A DNA stretch of 64,000 bases from Niveibacterium sp. 24ML. GTDB taxonomy: Bacteria > Pseudomonadota > Gammaproteobacteria > Burkholderiales > Rhodocyclaceae. A program made the translations under genes and the position numbers. This document shows positions 1 to 9,031 of the stretch, one piece after another (the stretch's first letter is position 1; each line of letters starts with the position of its first letter). The notes under the pieces are model-generated. The model did no database searches, was not told where the DNA came from, and saw nothing but the letters and a program-made list of their open reading frames with translations. Location of the stretch: contig NZ_JAPFHA010000011.1 in the NCBI RefSeq assembly GCF_026586805.1, forward strand, positions 62,001 to 126,000. The letters are read 5' to 3'.

Positions 1-71
1 TGCCGCTGCTCGACCTGAACGACCCGGCGGCGATTGCGAACTTCATACTCGAAACGGTGGGCCTGTCATGA
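1..71 (+). CDS. mobB: MobB-like protein, C-terminal end (partial)
   Basis: The last 22 codons of a gene entering from the left are open and end at a TGA that overlaps the moeA start codon (ATGA). The visible tail reads LLDLNDPAAIANFIL, which resembles the C-terminus of MobB, the GTP-binding accessory protein for molybdopterin-guanine-dinucleotide synthesis. The overlap with moeA and the following moaD and moaE fit a molybdenum-cofactor operon. Only the tail can be seen, so MobA or another cofactor protein is not excluded. Confidence 0.55.
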   Translation, partial: PLLDLNDPAAIANFILETVGLS

Positions 72-1270
72 AACACCCCTTGCTTAGTTACGAAGCGGCG
101 CTTACACGTTTGCTTGACGCCGCACGGGTGCAGGGCAAGACCGAAATGGTGGGTTTGCTCCAGGCGCAGGGCCGGATCCTGGCCGCGCCGCTGCTTTCCG
201 ATTGCGCGGTGCCGCCGCACGACAATTCGGCCATGGATGGCTACGCGCTGCGTTGTGCCGATGTGGCGGCAGCGGGCACGCGCCTGCAGGTGGCGCAGCG
301 CATTGCTGCCGGTGCCACCGGGTCCGCCTTGCAGGCGGGAACGGCCGCACGCATTTTCACTGGCGCGCCCATCCCGCCCGGCGCCGATGCGGTGGTGATG
401 CAGGAGCGTTGCCGCGCGGACGGCGATGGCGTGTGGGTCGATGAGTTGCCACGGCTCGGTCAGAACATCCGCCGCGCGGGCGAAGACATTTTGCAAGGCG
501 CGGTCGTGATCGAGGCGGGCCGGCAGTTGGGTGCGGCGCACATCGGGCTTGCCGCATCAGTTGGCGCCACGCAGCTTCTGGTGCACCGGCCCCTGCGGGT
601 GGCGGTGTTCTTCACGGGTGACGAGCTGCGCGAACCGGGCGAGGCTTTGCCCGCGGGCGCGATCTACAACTCGAATCGCTACGTCCTGCGCGCCTTGCTC
701 GATCAACTCGGATGCCAGGTCACGGACCTGGGCATCGTCCGCGACGATGCCGCGAAAACCCGCGAAGCCTTGCGCAGCGCGGCAGCGGGCCACGACGTGG
801 TGATCACCTGCGGCGGCGTGTCGGTCGGTGAGGAAGACCATGTCAAAGCGGCGGTCGAGGCCGAAGGCGCGTTGTCACTCTGGAAGATCGCGATCAAGCC
901 GGGCAAGCCGTTGGCCTTTGGCCGGGTTGGCGAGGCGGACTTCATCGGCTTGCCGGGCAATCCGGTTTCGGCCTATGTGACCTTTCTGACGCTGGTGCAA
1001 CCGTTTCTGCGCAAACGTCAGGGGCGGCGGGGCGCAAACATGCCGCCGCGCCGGGTCAAGGCCGGTTTTGAATGGCCGCGCGCCGATGATCGCCGCGAGT
1101 TTCTGCGTGCGCAGATCGACGAAGCCGGGCGGGCAGTTCTTTTTCCGAAGCAAGGCTCCGGCGTGCTGACCTCCTGCGCCTGGGCCCACGGCCTGGTGGT
1201 GTTGGCGCCGTCGCAGACCGTGGCGATCGGTGATGAGGTGCAATTCTTGAGCGTGCAGGAGCTAACCTGA
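68..1270 (+). CDS. moeA: Molybdopterin molybdenumtransferase MoeA
   Basis: MoeA inserts molybdate into adenylylated molybdopterin, the last step of making the basic molybdenum cofactor in the cytoplasm. The 400-residue protein has normal family length. Recognisable motifs are DNSAMDGYA (about 52-60), TGDEL (184-188), the MoCF-domain GGVSVGEED (about 249-257) and GLPGNPVSA (about 294-302), all matching the E. coli MoeA fold and active-site region. It starts inside the stop codon of the preceding MobB-like gene and ends three bases before moaD, so it is co-transcribed with cofactor genes on both sides. Confidence 0.96.
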   Translation: MKHPLLSYEAALTRLLDAARVQGKTEMVGLLQAQGRILAAPLLSDCAVPPHDNSAMDGYALRCADVAAAGTRLQVAQRIAAGATGSALQAGTAARIFTGAPIPPGADAVVMQERCRADGDGVWVDELPRLGQNIRRAGEDILQGAVVIEAGRQLGAAHIGLAASVGATQLLVHRPLRVAVFFTGDELREPGEALPAGAIYNSNRYVLRALLDQLGCQVTDLGIVRDDAAKTREALRSAAAGHDVVITCGGVSVGEEDHVKAAVEAEGALSLWKIAIKPGKPLAFGRVGEADFIGLPGNPVSAYVTFLTLVQPFLRKRQGRRGANMPPRRVKAGFEWPRADDRREFLRAQIDEAGRAVLFPKQGSGVLTSCAWAHGLVVLAPSQTVAIGDEVQFLSVQELT

Positions 1271-1273
1271 GTC

Positions 1274-1528
1274 ATGAGCGTGAAAGTGCTTTTCTTTGCC
1301 TCCTTGCGTGAAGCGCTTGGGGTTGGCGAAATCAGCGTCGATCTGGCACCCGCAGGTTCCAGCGTTGGGGCTGTACGCGAGGCGCTGGCCGCGCGTGGCG
1401 GGGATTGGGCCGCCCTTGGGCCGGGGCGCGCGGTGCGGGCCGCAGTGAATCAGGACATGGTGCCGGCATCGCACGTGTTGCGAGATGGCGATGAACTTGC
1501 GTTCTTCCCGCCGGTGACCGGCGGTTGA
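1274..1528 (+). CDS. moaD: Molybdopterin synthase sulfur-carrier subunit MoaD
   Basis: MoaD is a ubiquitin-like sulfur carrier that delivers thiocarboxylate sulfur to precursor Z within molybdopterin synthase. The 84-residue protein has the usual length and ends in PPVTGG; the C-terminal Gly-Gly is the residue pair that is adenylylated and thiolated. It lies three bases after moeA and nine bases before moaE, its partner subunit, which supports the assignment and joint expression. Confidence 0.95.
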   Translation: MSVKVLFFASLREALGVGEISVDLAPAGSSVGAVREALAARGGDWAALGPGRAVRAAVNQDMVPASHVLRDGDELAFFPPVTGG

Positions 1529-1537
1529 GGGCGGCCC

Positions 1538-1990
1538 ATGAGCGTATCCGTACAAACCGAAGACTTCGACCTCGCGCGTGAAACCGCCGCACTCACGCAG
1601 GGCCGCAGTGATTGCGGCGCGGTGGCCAGCTTCGTCGGGCTGGTGCGGGGCGCGAGTGATGGCGTCAGCGCCATGACGCTGGAACACTACCCCGGCATGA
1701 CTGAGCGCGCCCTCGGGCAGATCGAAGCCGAGGCGCACGCCCGCTGGAAGATCGCCGCGGTGCGCATCATCCACCGCGTTGGGCGCCTCTTGCCGGGGGA
1801 ACAGATCGTGTTTGTAGGGGTTGCATCAAGCCACCGGGGCGAGGCCTTCGCGGCCTGCGAGTTCATCATGGACTACCTGAAGACGCGCGCGCCGTTCTGG
1901 AAGAAGGAAGAAACCCCCAGCGGCGCGCGCTGGGTTGACGCCCGCGAGACCGACGAGACCGCTGCCAGCCGTTGGGATTCCTCCGCCTGA
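1538..1990 (+). CDS. moaE: Molybdopterin synthase catalytic subunit MoaE
   Basis: MoaE dimerises and pairs with MoaD to convert cyclic pyranopterin monophosphate to molybdopterin. The 150-residue protein has normal length. The active-site region shows VGVASSHRGEAF (about 93-104) followed by the lysine-rich YLKTRAPFWKKEE (113-125), which carries the equivalents of the two catalytic lysines known in E. coli MoaE (K119 and K126). It is the last gene of the cofactor operon. After it come 60 bases before the next gene, containing a TAATAT hexamer (about 2018-2023) that could be a -10 element. Confidence 0.95.
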   Translation: MSVSVQTEDFDLARETAALTQGRSDCGAVASFVGLVRGASDGVSAMTLEHYPGMTERALGQIEAEAHARWKIAAVRIIHRVGRLLPGEQIVFVGVASSHRGEAFAACEFIMDYLKTRAPFWKKEETPSGARWVDARETDETAASRWDSSA

Positions 1991-2050
1991 GATTCAAGGC
2001 CGTGCTGCGTATGCCGTAATATCGGGGATCAACTCGCCTTCAGGCAGGCC

Positions 2051-3886
2051 ATGTCCGCATCCGATACAGCGCCCATTCACGAGGTACCCGCCGAACTGCA
2101 CGCGCAGTTCGAACGCGTATGGGCCTTGCTGTTGCGCGAGCCTAAGGAAGCCCACGATCTTGCACTGCAGATCGAGCGGGCAGGGCGCATTGCCGGTGAC
2201 GCCCACGCAACCTTGCTGGGGGAGTTGCTCAGCCTGGCCGTGCGTTCGCGGATGGCGCATGACCCGGCCGAAGTGGCCGACGAAGCGCGCCGCATCCACG
2301 CCGCCCTGGGTGCGATCGGCGACGAGGGCAACGCAGCGCGCTGCATCGTCATCGAAGCGAACGCCCTGGCGGATCTCGAACGGCGACGCGACGCGATTGC
2401 GCTGGTCGAAGCAAGTCTGCCCGCCGCGCGGAGGCTGCTTGGTCCGCCCGATCTGGGGCGGCTGCTCAATTCATATGGCGCGATACATGTCGACGAGGGC
2501 TGCCACGCCGAAGCCGTGTCCGCCTGGTACGAGGCGCTTGAACACCTGAGCGCGATTGCGCCAACGCCGGTCTTTGCGATGGTCACGCTCAACATTGGCG
2601 TGATGTACATGCGCTTTGGCAACTTTGCCGCAGCGGAGCCGCATCTGCGCGAAGCCTTCGAGTTGATCCAGCGCCAGGGGCTCACTGCCGTGGTCAACGT
2701 GTGCGCCGGCAATCTGGGGAACAATCTGCTGCAGTTGGGCCGGGCGAACGAGGCCTGCCAGTTCCTCGAAGCGCTCGCGCCGGATGTGCAGCGTGACTAC
2801 GACCTGCGTGAGTACGCCTTCTTCCTGACGATTCGTGCCGAAGCGCTTTGCGCCTTGGGCCGGCTGGCAGAATCGCGCGCCTGTCTTGAGCAGGTTGAAG
2901 CGCTCGGCCCGGAATGCATGGACCTTCAGAACAAGCATTACCTGCGTATTGCATGGATGCGGCAAATGCGTCGCGAAGGGCGCGCTGATGAGGCCGTGGC
3001 GGCCTTGCGCAAGGCCGAAGCCGATCCGATGCACATCGAAGACCCCGGCTATGAGCTGCAGTTTCTGCTTGAGGCGGCGCAGATCATGGAATTGGTGGGC
3101 GACTATCGCGAAGCCTACCGCTACGCGCGCCAGCATCACATGTACGCGATCGAAATGAACCGCGAGTTCCAGCGCGCGGATTTCATGTCCTTGCACACCC
3201 GCTACGAGGTTCACAAGACTCTGGTGGATCGTGATTTCGAAGTTCGCATGCGGCATGAGGCGGAGGCCGCCCACGCCGAGATTGCCGAGCTCAATGCGCA
3301 ACTTGAAGCGCGAGTCGCCGAAATCGAAGCGCTCCAGGGCAGCTTGCGCGAGCAGGCGATCCGGGACCCGCTGACCGGCGTGTACAACCGCCGCTTCCTG
3401 CAGGAACTCCTGCCCGCCGAACTGGCACGTTGCGCCCGTGATGGCAGCGATTTCTGCCTGTGCCTGATCGACGCCGACCACTTCAAACGCGTCAACGACA
3501 GTTTTGGCCACCAGGTGGGCGACACGGTCCTCAAGGCCCTGGGTGGCAGCCTGCTGGCGCTGGAGGCAAGTGGCATCGTTGTGGCGCGTTTCGGTGGCGA
3601 AGAGTTCTGCGTTGTCCTGCCCAATTTCGACCGCCATCGGTCGATGGCCCTGCTTGAAAGCCTGCGCGCCGACTTTTCAAACAAGCCCGAAATTCTGGCG
3701 ATCTCGCCCGATTTCAAGGTCAGCTTCTCGGGCGGCATAGCGGAACTGACGGCCGACATTCACCAGCACCCGCGCGCGGTTGAACAGCTGATTGCGCGCG
3801 CCGACGCCGCGCTTTATGCGGCCAAGCGTGCGGGCCGGAACCGCATCGTCCAGGCCAGTGAGCTGCCGCGCGAGGGGCAAGCATGA
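2051..3886 (+). CDS. TPR-GGDEF diguanylate cyclase (first of a tandem pair)
   Basis: Predicted cytosolic diguanylate cyclase making cyclic-di-GMP from two GTP. Residues 1 to about 390 are alpha-helical tetratricopeptide-like repeats, a short coiled coil follows (about 395-440), and the C-terminus is a GGDEF domain beginning DPLTGVYNRRFL with the signature GGEEF at 515-519. No transmembrane segment or signal peptide is visible. The inhibitory I-site (RxxD, nine residues before GGEEF in PleD) is not conserved: EASG occupies the place. The stop codon overlaps the start of a second protein of the same architecture, so both are made from one mRNA. Confidence 0.88.
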   Translation: MSASDTAPIHEVPAELHAQFERVWALLLREPKEAHDLALQIERAGRIAGDAHATLLGELLSLAVRSRMAHDPAEVADEARRIHAALGAIGDEGNAARCIVIEANALADLERRRDAIALVEASLPAARRLLGPPDLGRLLNSYGAIHVDEGCHAEAVSAWYEALEHLSAIAPTPVFAMVTLNIGVMYMRFGNFAAAEPHLREAFELIQRQGLTAVVNVCAGNLGNNLLQLGRANEACQFLEALAPDVQRDYDLREYAFFLTIRAEALCALGRLAESRACLEQVEALGPECMDLQNKHYLRIAWMRQMRREGRADEAVAALRKAEADPMHIEDPGYELQFLLEAAQIMELVGDYREAYRYARQHHMYAIEMNREFQRADFMSLHTRYEVHKTLVDRDFEVRMRHEAEAAHAEIAELNAQLEARVAEIEALQGSLREQAIRDPLTGVYNRRFLQELLPAELARCARDGSDFCLCLIDADHFKRVNDSFGHQVGDTVLKALGGSLLALEASGIVVARFGGEEFCVVLPNFDRHRSMALLESLRADFSNKPEILAISPDFKVSFSGGIAELTADIHQHPRAVEQLIARADAALYAAKRAGRNRIVQASELPREGQA

Positions 3887-5727
3887 GCCTGCACGCCCAA
3901 GCGCCGCTGCCCTTCGGGCTAGATCGCATCAGCGCGCTTGAGGGCGACTGGCGCAGCATCGCCGATCGACTCTGGCGCGCGCGCATGGGCTGGCCCGCCC
4001 TGGTGCGGGGCCTGGCGCAGACGGCGCGGGAGCGTTCCATGCGGCGCGGCGAAGCGGTGGATACCGCGCGCTTCGACCTGATCCTGCTGTCGCTGGAGCA
4101 GTTTGAGCAACAGGTCGTGCGGACGGGCGCGCAGTATTCGGGCGCACTCAGTGGCGTCTTCGCGCTGGCCGGCGACGAACGCTGGCGCGCTTTGGCAAAC
4201 CTGCACGGCGCGCGCGATCAGATGATGGTGGGGGTTGAGAGCGCCTATGAAGCCTTGCGGATCTGGCTTGCAACCGACGCGAACGAAGTCTACGAGCAAG
4301 ACCGCGCCTGGGTCCGCTCCACCCTGGGCGGCATGCTGATCCGGCAGGGGCGCGACGAAGAAGGCTTCTGCATGCGATACGAAAGCATCGAAATGCTGCG
4401 GCGCTGCCCGTTGGGGCCGGAACTGGTGTTCGCTCTGATGAACCTGGGCGCAACCCAGGCGGATCTGTACAACTTTACAACCGCACAGTCGCTCTACGAA
4501 GAGGCGCTCGAGGCTGCGCAGAGCATCGGGATGACCGACAGTCACACGATCCTCGCCGCCAATCTCGCTTCAGCGAAAATTGAACTGGGCGATCCGGAAG
4601 GCGCACTCGCGTTGCTGGAAACGGTGACAGAGGAGGCGGATTCACCTTATGACCGGCGCTCCTACGCCCTGGTGATGAACATGGCGCTCAACCAGTTGGG
4701 CCGCACTGATGAAGCCCGTGCATGGCTTGATCGCGCGACGGCGGGGCCGGATCGAGATTTCTTTTCGCAACTCGCGACCCTGAGCCTGGTCTGTGAGTTC
4801 TGCCAGTTGCGTGCCGAAGGTCGCCTCGAAGAAGCCTTGACCGCCTTGCGCGCAATCGAGAACGATACGGCGCTGACTCGCTCGCATCCGAATTATCTGC
4901 GCCTGCTCTCGGAAGCAGCCGAGCTGTTCGCGGCGCGTGAAGATTGGGCCAGTGCCTACGCTTACGAGCGCCGTCACCGCGATCGCTACCAACTCACTCA
5001 GCAGCAGGCCGCGCGGGCAGAAAAGCTCTCGATGCAGGCCCGCTACGACCTTTACCGCAGCCAGGTAGAGCGTGACTTCCAGCGACGCAAGCGCGAAGAG
5101 GCCGAAACCGCGCGCAGTACCGTTGAACGGCTCAACCAGAACCTGCGCAACCGCCTCGGGGAAATTCAGTCTTTGCAAGGCGCGCTGCAGGAGCAGGTGG
5201 TGACCGACCCGCTGACCGGTCTGTCCAATCGCCGCTTGTTGAACGAGGTACTGCCGCGCGAGATCGAGCGGGCCGAACGTGACGGTACGGCGCTTTCCTT
5301 TGTGATCCTCGACGTTGATGCCTTCAAGGAGGTCAACGATCGTCACGGGCATGCGTTGGGCGACGAAGTCTTGCGCCGGCTGGCGGCCTTGCTTAAGGAT
5401 TGCACTCGTGCGGCGGACTACTGCTGCCGCTACGGCGGTGAAGAATTCTGCGTGGTGTTTCCGGGGCTCGAGGCTGCAATTGCAAGCGAGCGAATCGACT
5501 CGATCCTGACCTGCTTTGCTGAACTCCAATTCGCGCTGGAGAGCGGCGAGGTGCTGACGGGGCTGGGTTTCTCGGCCGGTGTGGCGGCCTACCCGGCCCA
5601 TGCCAGCCGCGAGGAAACCTTGCTTAGTCTGGCGGACGGCGCCTTGCTCAGAGCAAAACGCGCCGGCAAGCGGCGCGTTCTGATGTGTGAGCCGGCGCTC
5701 GACCGGCCCGGTTCGGTTCAGCCCTGA
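3883..5727 (+). CDS. TPR-GGDEF diguanylate cyclase (second of a tandem pair)
   Basis: This 614-residue paralogue of the preceding gene has the same order: TPR-like helices (about 1-390), a coiled-coil linker (about 395-445), then GGDEF beginning DPLTGLSNRRLL with GGEEF at 518-522. Unlike its neighbour it keeps a canonical inhibitory site, RAAD (509-512), in the same spacing as in PleD, so it is expected to be feedback-inhibited by cyclic-di-GMP. It starts within the stop codon of the first gene (ATGA, 3883-3886). No membrane segment is seen. The gene ends four bases from the convergent phasin gene. Confidence 0.88.
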   Translation: MSLHAQAPLPFGLDRISALEGDWRSIADRLWRARMGWPALVRGLAQTARERSMRRGEAVDTARFDLILLSLEQFEQQVVRTGAQYSGALSGVFALAGDERWRALANLHGARDQMMVGVESAYEALRIWLATDANEVYEQDRAWVRSTLGGMLIRQGRDEEGFCMRYESIEMLRRCPLGPELVFALMNLGATQADLYNFTTAQSLYEEALEAAQSIGMTDSHTILAANLASAKIELGDPEGALALLETVTEEADSPYDRRSYALVMNMALNQLGRTDEARAWLDRATAGPDRDFFSQLATLSLVCEFCQLRAEGRLEEALTALRAIENDTALTRSHPNYLRLLSEAAELFAAREDWASAYAYERRHRDRYQLTQQQAARAEKLSMQARYDLYRSQVERDFQRRKREEAETARSTVERLNQNLRNRLGEIQSLQGALQEQVVTDPLTGLSNRRLLNEVLPREIERAERDGTALSFVILDVDAFKEVNDRHGHALGDEVLRRLAALLKDCTRAADYCCRYGGEEFCVVFPGLEAAIASERIDSILTCFAELQFALESGEVLTGLGFSAGVAAYPAHASREETLLSLADGALLRAKRAGKRRVLMCEPALDRPGSVQP

Positions 5728-5731
5728 GGGC

Positions 5732-6232
5732 TTACTTGCCGGTCTTGCGCGGTGCTGCGGCGCCGCTCAAGGCGCCCATCGAAACCTTGGCGATCTGCTC
5801 GTACATGCCCCGCGCGGCGTCAAACGCGTTTTGCGCCACCGCCATCGCGTCGGCCGGGTTGAAGCCAGCGCCCTTGAAGGCCTGTTGCATGGCCTCGGTG
5901 ATATCGGTGCCGCCGCTCAGCTGCTGGCCAACAATCTTGCCGATCTCCGCCTGCGCTTCGGCAGTCATGCTGGCGATTTCACGGGTTGCACCCATCATGC
6001 GTTCAGCGGTCTTCTGCGCCATGCGGGTGCGTGCTTCCATTGCCGCGGCCGGGTCGGTAAGAGCGGTGGTGTCCTTGGCATTGGCCAGACCGTCTTCGAA
6101 AAGCTCACGCGCCAGGTTCACCTGAAGCTCGATGATCTTGCGGGCGTTCTCGAACGACATCTGTGCCATGCGTGAGGCCAGCTCCATATTGCGCTGCTGC
6201 ATGGCCTGAAGGCCCATATCCTTGTTCGTCAT
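5732..6232 (-). CDS. phaP: Phasin family protein
   Basis: Phasins coat polyhydroxyalkanoate granules and control their size and number. The 166-residue protein is almost wholly amphipathic helix, rich in Ala, Met, Gln and Glu, with the N-terminal pattern FENARKIIELQVNLARELFED typical of the phasin_2/PhaP family, and an alanine-lysine-rich tail. A GGGAG ribosome-binding site lies six bases before the ATG. It is monocistronic and converges on the second diguanylate cyclase. No PHA synthase is in the window. The symbol is given at family level only; several phasin paralogues are usual in PHA producers. Confidence 0.82.
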   Translation of the reverse strand: MTNKDMGLQAMQQRNMELASRMAQMSFENARKIIELQVNLARELFEDGLANAKDTTALTDPAAAMEARTRMAQKTAERMMGATREIASMTAEAQAEIGKIVGQQLSGGTDITEAMQQAFKGAGFNPADAMAVAQNAFDAARGMYEQIAKVSMGALSGAAAPRKTGK

Positions 6233-6280
6233 GTTCGCTCCCGGTGTGGTTGGTTGGACGCCTTCACCTTAGCACCGCGA

Positions 6281-6294
6281 ATGCTGCACCGCAA
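6281..6294 (-). promoter_or_regulatory. Possible PhaR-like site upstream of the phasin gene
   Basis: A TGC-rich stretch 52-62 bases before the phasin start contains CTGC-ACC-GCAA, one base short of the CTGC-N3/4-GCAG element reported for the PHA regulator PhaR of Paracoccus. Sequence similarity is short and could be chance. Confidence 0.25.
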
Positions 6295-6342
6295 TAAATG
6301 CTTTTCGGCGCTTGATTGTGGTCAAGCGATGATGCCACCTGA

Positions 6343-6369
6343 TTGAAATCCTCGACACGCTCCCCATCT
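6343..6369 (+). promoter_or_regulatory. Sigma-32 (heat-shock) promoter of clpB
   Basis: TTGAAA (6343-6348) is followed after 13 bases by CCCCATCT (6362-6369). This matches the RpoH consensus of a TTGAAA-type -35 and CCCCATnT -10 with the accepted 11-16 base spacing. It lies 32 bases before the clpB start codon, leaving a short leader that includes GGAGGA (6387-6392). Confidence 0.85.
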
Positions 6370-6400
6370 TCGAGACAGTACCAATCGGAGGAATGCCATC

Positions 6401-8983
6401 ATGCGTTTCGACAAGCTGACGACCAAGTTCCAGTCTGCCCTGGCCGATGCCCAGAGCATTGCGGTGGGGAACGACAATCCGGCGATCGAGCCTCAGCACT
6501 TGCTGCTGGCGCTGATCAATCAAGACGACGGTAGCACCGTGTCGCTACTGCAACGAGCCGGCGCCAATGTGCCGCCGCTCAAGCGCGCGCTCGAACAGGC
6601 ACTCGATCGCGTGCCCAAGATTCAGGGCGGTGGTGGCGAGGTGCAGATCGGCCGTGATCTGGGCAACCTGCTCAATCTCACCGACAAGGAAGCGCAGAAG
6701 CGCGGCGATCAGTTCATCGCCAGCGAGATGTTCCTGCTCGCGCTGACCGAGGACAAAGGTGAAGCGGGCCGCATGGCCAAGGAATACGGCCTGCAGCGCA
6801 AGGCGCTCGAAACCGCTATCGAGGCGGTCCGTGGCGGCGCAAGTGTCGGGTCGGCCGACGCGGAAGCACAGCGCGAATCGTTAAAGAAGTACTGCCTTGA
6901 TCTGACCGAACGTGCCCGCAGTGGCAAGCTGGATCCGGTGATCGGCCGCGACGACGAGATCCGCCGCGCGATCCAGATTCTGCAACGCCGCACCAAGAAC
7001 AACCCGGTTCTGATCGGCGAGCCCGGCGTGGGCAAAACGGCGATCGTGGAAGGGCTTGCGCAGCGCATCGTGAATGGCGAAGTGCCCGAAACGCTCAAGG
7101 GCAAGCGCGTGATGTCGCTCGACATGGCAGCCCTGCTTGCGGGCGCGAAGTATCGCGGCGAGTTTGAGGAGCGCCTGAAGGCGGTGCTCAACGACATCGC
7201 CAAAGAAGAGGGGCAGATCATCGTCTTCATCGACGAGATCCACACCATGGTGGGCGCGGGCAAGGCCGAAGGCGCGATCGACGCCGGCAACATGCTCAAG
7301 CCCGCGCTGGCGCGCGGCGAGTTGCACTGCATCGGCGCCACCACGCTGGACGAATACCGCAAGTACATCGAGAAAGACGCCGCGCTTGAGCGCCGCTTCC
7401 AGAAGGTGCTGGTGGACGAGCCTACGGTGGAATCGACAATCGCGATCCTGCGCGGCCTGCAGGAGAAGTACGAGCTGCATCACGGCGTGAACATCACCGA
7501 CCCGGCGATCGTTGCTGCTGCCGAGCTGTCCCACCGCTACATCACCGACCGCTTCCTGCCTGACAAGGCCATCGACCTGATCGACGAAGCCGCGGCACGG
7601 ATCAAGATGGAGATCGACTCCAAGCCTGAGTCGATGGACAAGCTTGATCGCCGGCTGATCCAGTTGAAGATTGAGCGCGAGGCGGTGAAGAAGGAAAAGG
7701 ATGAGGCCTCGATCCGCCGCTTCGGACTGATCGAAGAAGAGATTGCGCGGCTGGACAAGGAATACGCCGACCTCGACGAGATCTGGAAAGCCGAGAAGGC
7801 CAAGGTGGCCGGCAGCCAGCACATCAAGGAGGCGATCGACAAACTGCGCGTGCAGATGGAAGACGCCAAGCGCCGTGGCGACTGGCAGAAGATGAGCGAA
7901 CTGCAATACGGCGAGTTGCCCAAGCTGGAGGCGCAGCTGAAGGCTTCCGAAGGCGTCAGCAACGACGCTACGCCGAACAAGCTCTTGCGCACCGAGGTTG
8001 GGGCAGAAGAAATCGCCGAGGTGGTGTCGCGCGCAACCGGCATTCCGGTCAGCAAGATGATGCAGGGCGAGCGCGAGAAGCTGCTGCAGATGGAGGCAAA
8101 GCTGCACGAGCGAGTGATTGGCCAGGACGAGGCGGTGCAACGGGTGTCCGACGCCATCCGCCGCTCGCGCGCCGGTTTGTCGGAAGAGAACCGGCCTTAC
8201 GGCTCCTTCCTGTTCCTCGGCCCGACCGGCGTCGGCAAGACCGAGCTGTGCAAAACGCTGGCAGGCTTCCTGTTCGATTCAGAGGAACACCTGATCCGCA
8301 TCGACATGAGCGAGTTCATGGAGAAGCACTCGGTTGCACGCCTGATCGGCGCGCCGCCGGGATACGTAGGCTACGAGGAGGGTGGCTACCTCACCGAGCA
8401 GGTGCGTCGCAAGCCGTACTCGGTGATCCTGTTCGATGAGGTCGAAAAGGCGCACCCGGACGTGTTCAACGTACTGCTGCAGGTGCTGGACGACGGCCGC
8501 ATGACCGACGGGCAGGGCCGCACGGTGGACTTCAAGAACACCGTGATCGTCATGACGTCGAACCTCGGCAGCCAGATGATCCAGGCGATGGCGGGGCAGA
8601 CCTACGAGGCGGTGAAGGAAGCGGTGATGCAGGAGGTCAAGACCTACTTCCGGCCCGAGTTCATCAACCGGATCGACGAGGTGGTGGTCTTCCATGCCCT
8701 GGCCAACGCGCATATCCGCTCGATTGCGAAGATCCAGCTCGCCTACCTCGAGAAGCGCCTCGCGCGGCTTGAGATTGGCTTGACCACATCGGATGCGGCT
8801 CTGGACGATGTGGCGAAAGCGGGCTTCGACCCGGTGTTCGGTGCGCGCCCGCTCAAGCGCGCAATCCAGGAGCACATCGAGAACCCGCTTGCCAAGCTGA
8901 TTCTCGAAGGCCGCTTTGGCCCGAAGGATACGGTGGTGGTGGATGCCGAGGCCGGCAAGATCACCTTCCGCAAGCCCAGCTGA
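6401..8983 (+). CDS. clpB: ATP-dependent disaggregase ClpB
   Basis: ClpB is a hexameric AAA+ chaperone that extracts polypeptides from aggregates together with DnaK. The 860-residue protein has full length and standard order: Clp N domain (1 to about 145), first AAA+ module with Walker A GEPGVGKT (about 205-212) and VFIDEIHTM, the long coiled-coil M domain (about 400-525) that defines ClpB rather than ClpA or ClpC, then a second AAA+ module with GPTGVGKTE (about 606) and LFDEVEKAH. The start follows a GGAGGA ribosome-binding site by eight bases. A sigma-32-type promoter is directly upstream, as expected for a heat-shock gene, and a shared terminator follows. Confidence 0.98.
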   Translation: MRFDKLTTKFQSALADAQSIAVGNDNPAIEPQHLLLALINQDDGSTVSLLQRAGANVPPLKRALEQALDRVPKIQGGGGEVQIGRDLGNLLNLTDKEAQKRGDQFIASEMFLLALTEDKGEAGRMAKEYGLQRKALETAIEAVRGGASVGSADAEAQRESLKKYCLDLTERARSGKLDPVIGRDDEIRRAIQILQRRTKNNPVLIGEPGVGKTAIVEGLAQRIVNGEVPETLKGKRVMSLDMAALLAGAKYRGEFEERLKAVLNDIAKEEGQIIVFIDEIHTMVGAGKAEGAIDAGNMLKPALARGELHCIGATTLDEYRKYIEKDAALERRFQKVLVDEPTVESTIAILRGLQEKYELHHGVNITDPAIVAAAELSHRYITDRFLPDKAIDLIDEAAARIKMEIDSKPESMDKLDRRLIQLKIEREAVKKEKDEASIRRFGLIEEEIARLDKEYADLDEIWKAEKAKVAGSQHIKEAIDKLRVQMEDAKRRGDWQKMSELQYGELPKLEAQLKASEGVSNDATPNKLLRTEVGAEEIAEVVSRATGIPVSKMMQGEREKLLQMEAKLHERVIGQDEAVQRVSDAIRRSRAGLSEENRPYGSFLFLGPTGVGKTELCKTLAGFLFDSEEHLIRIDMSEFMEKHSVARLIGAPPGYVGYEEGGYLTEQVRRKPYSVILFDEVEKAHPDVFNVLLQVLDDGRMTDGQGRTVDFKNTVIVMTSNLGSQMIQAMAGQTYEAVKEAVMQEVKTYFRPEFINRIDEVVVFHALANAHIRSIAKIQLAYLEKRLARLEIGLTTSDAALDDVAKAGFDPVFGARPLKRAIQEHIENPLAKLILEGRFGPKDTVVVDAEAGKITFRKPS

Positions 8984-9003
8984 GCAGAACGCAGGCAGAA
9001 ACG

Positions 9004-9031
9004 AAAAGGCCCGGAGCGATCCGGGCCTTTT
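9004..9031. terminator. Bidirectional rho-independent terminator between clpB and serB
   Basis: A perfect 12-base stem (AAAAGGCCCGGA / TCCGGGCCTTTT) around a GCGA tetraloop has A and T tracts on both ends, so it can terminate clpB on the plus strand and the aroG-serB transcript on the minus strand. It begins one base after the serB stop codon. Confidence 0.93.

Noticed and set aside
2471-3637. A 388-codon open frame on the minus strand within the first TPR-GGDEF gene
   Set aside because: Antisense shadow of a gene with recognised domains; no ribosome-binding site or protein-family pattern.
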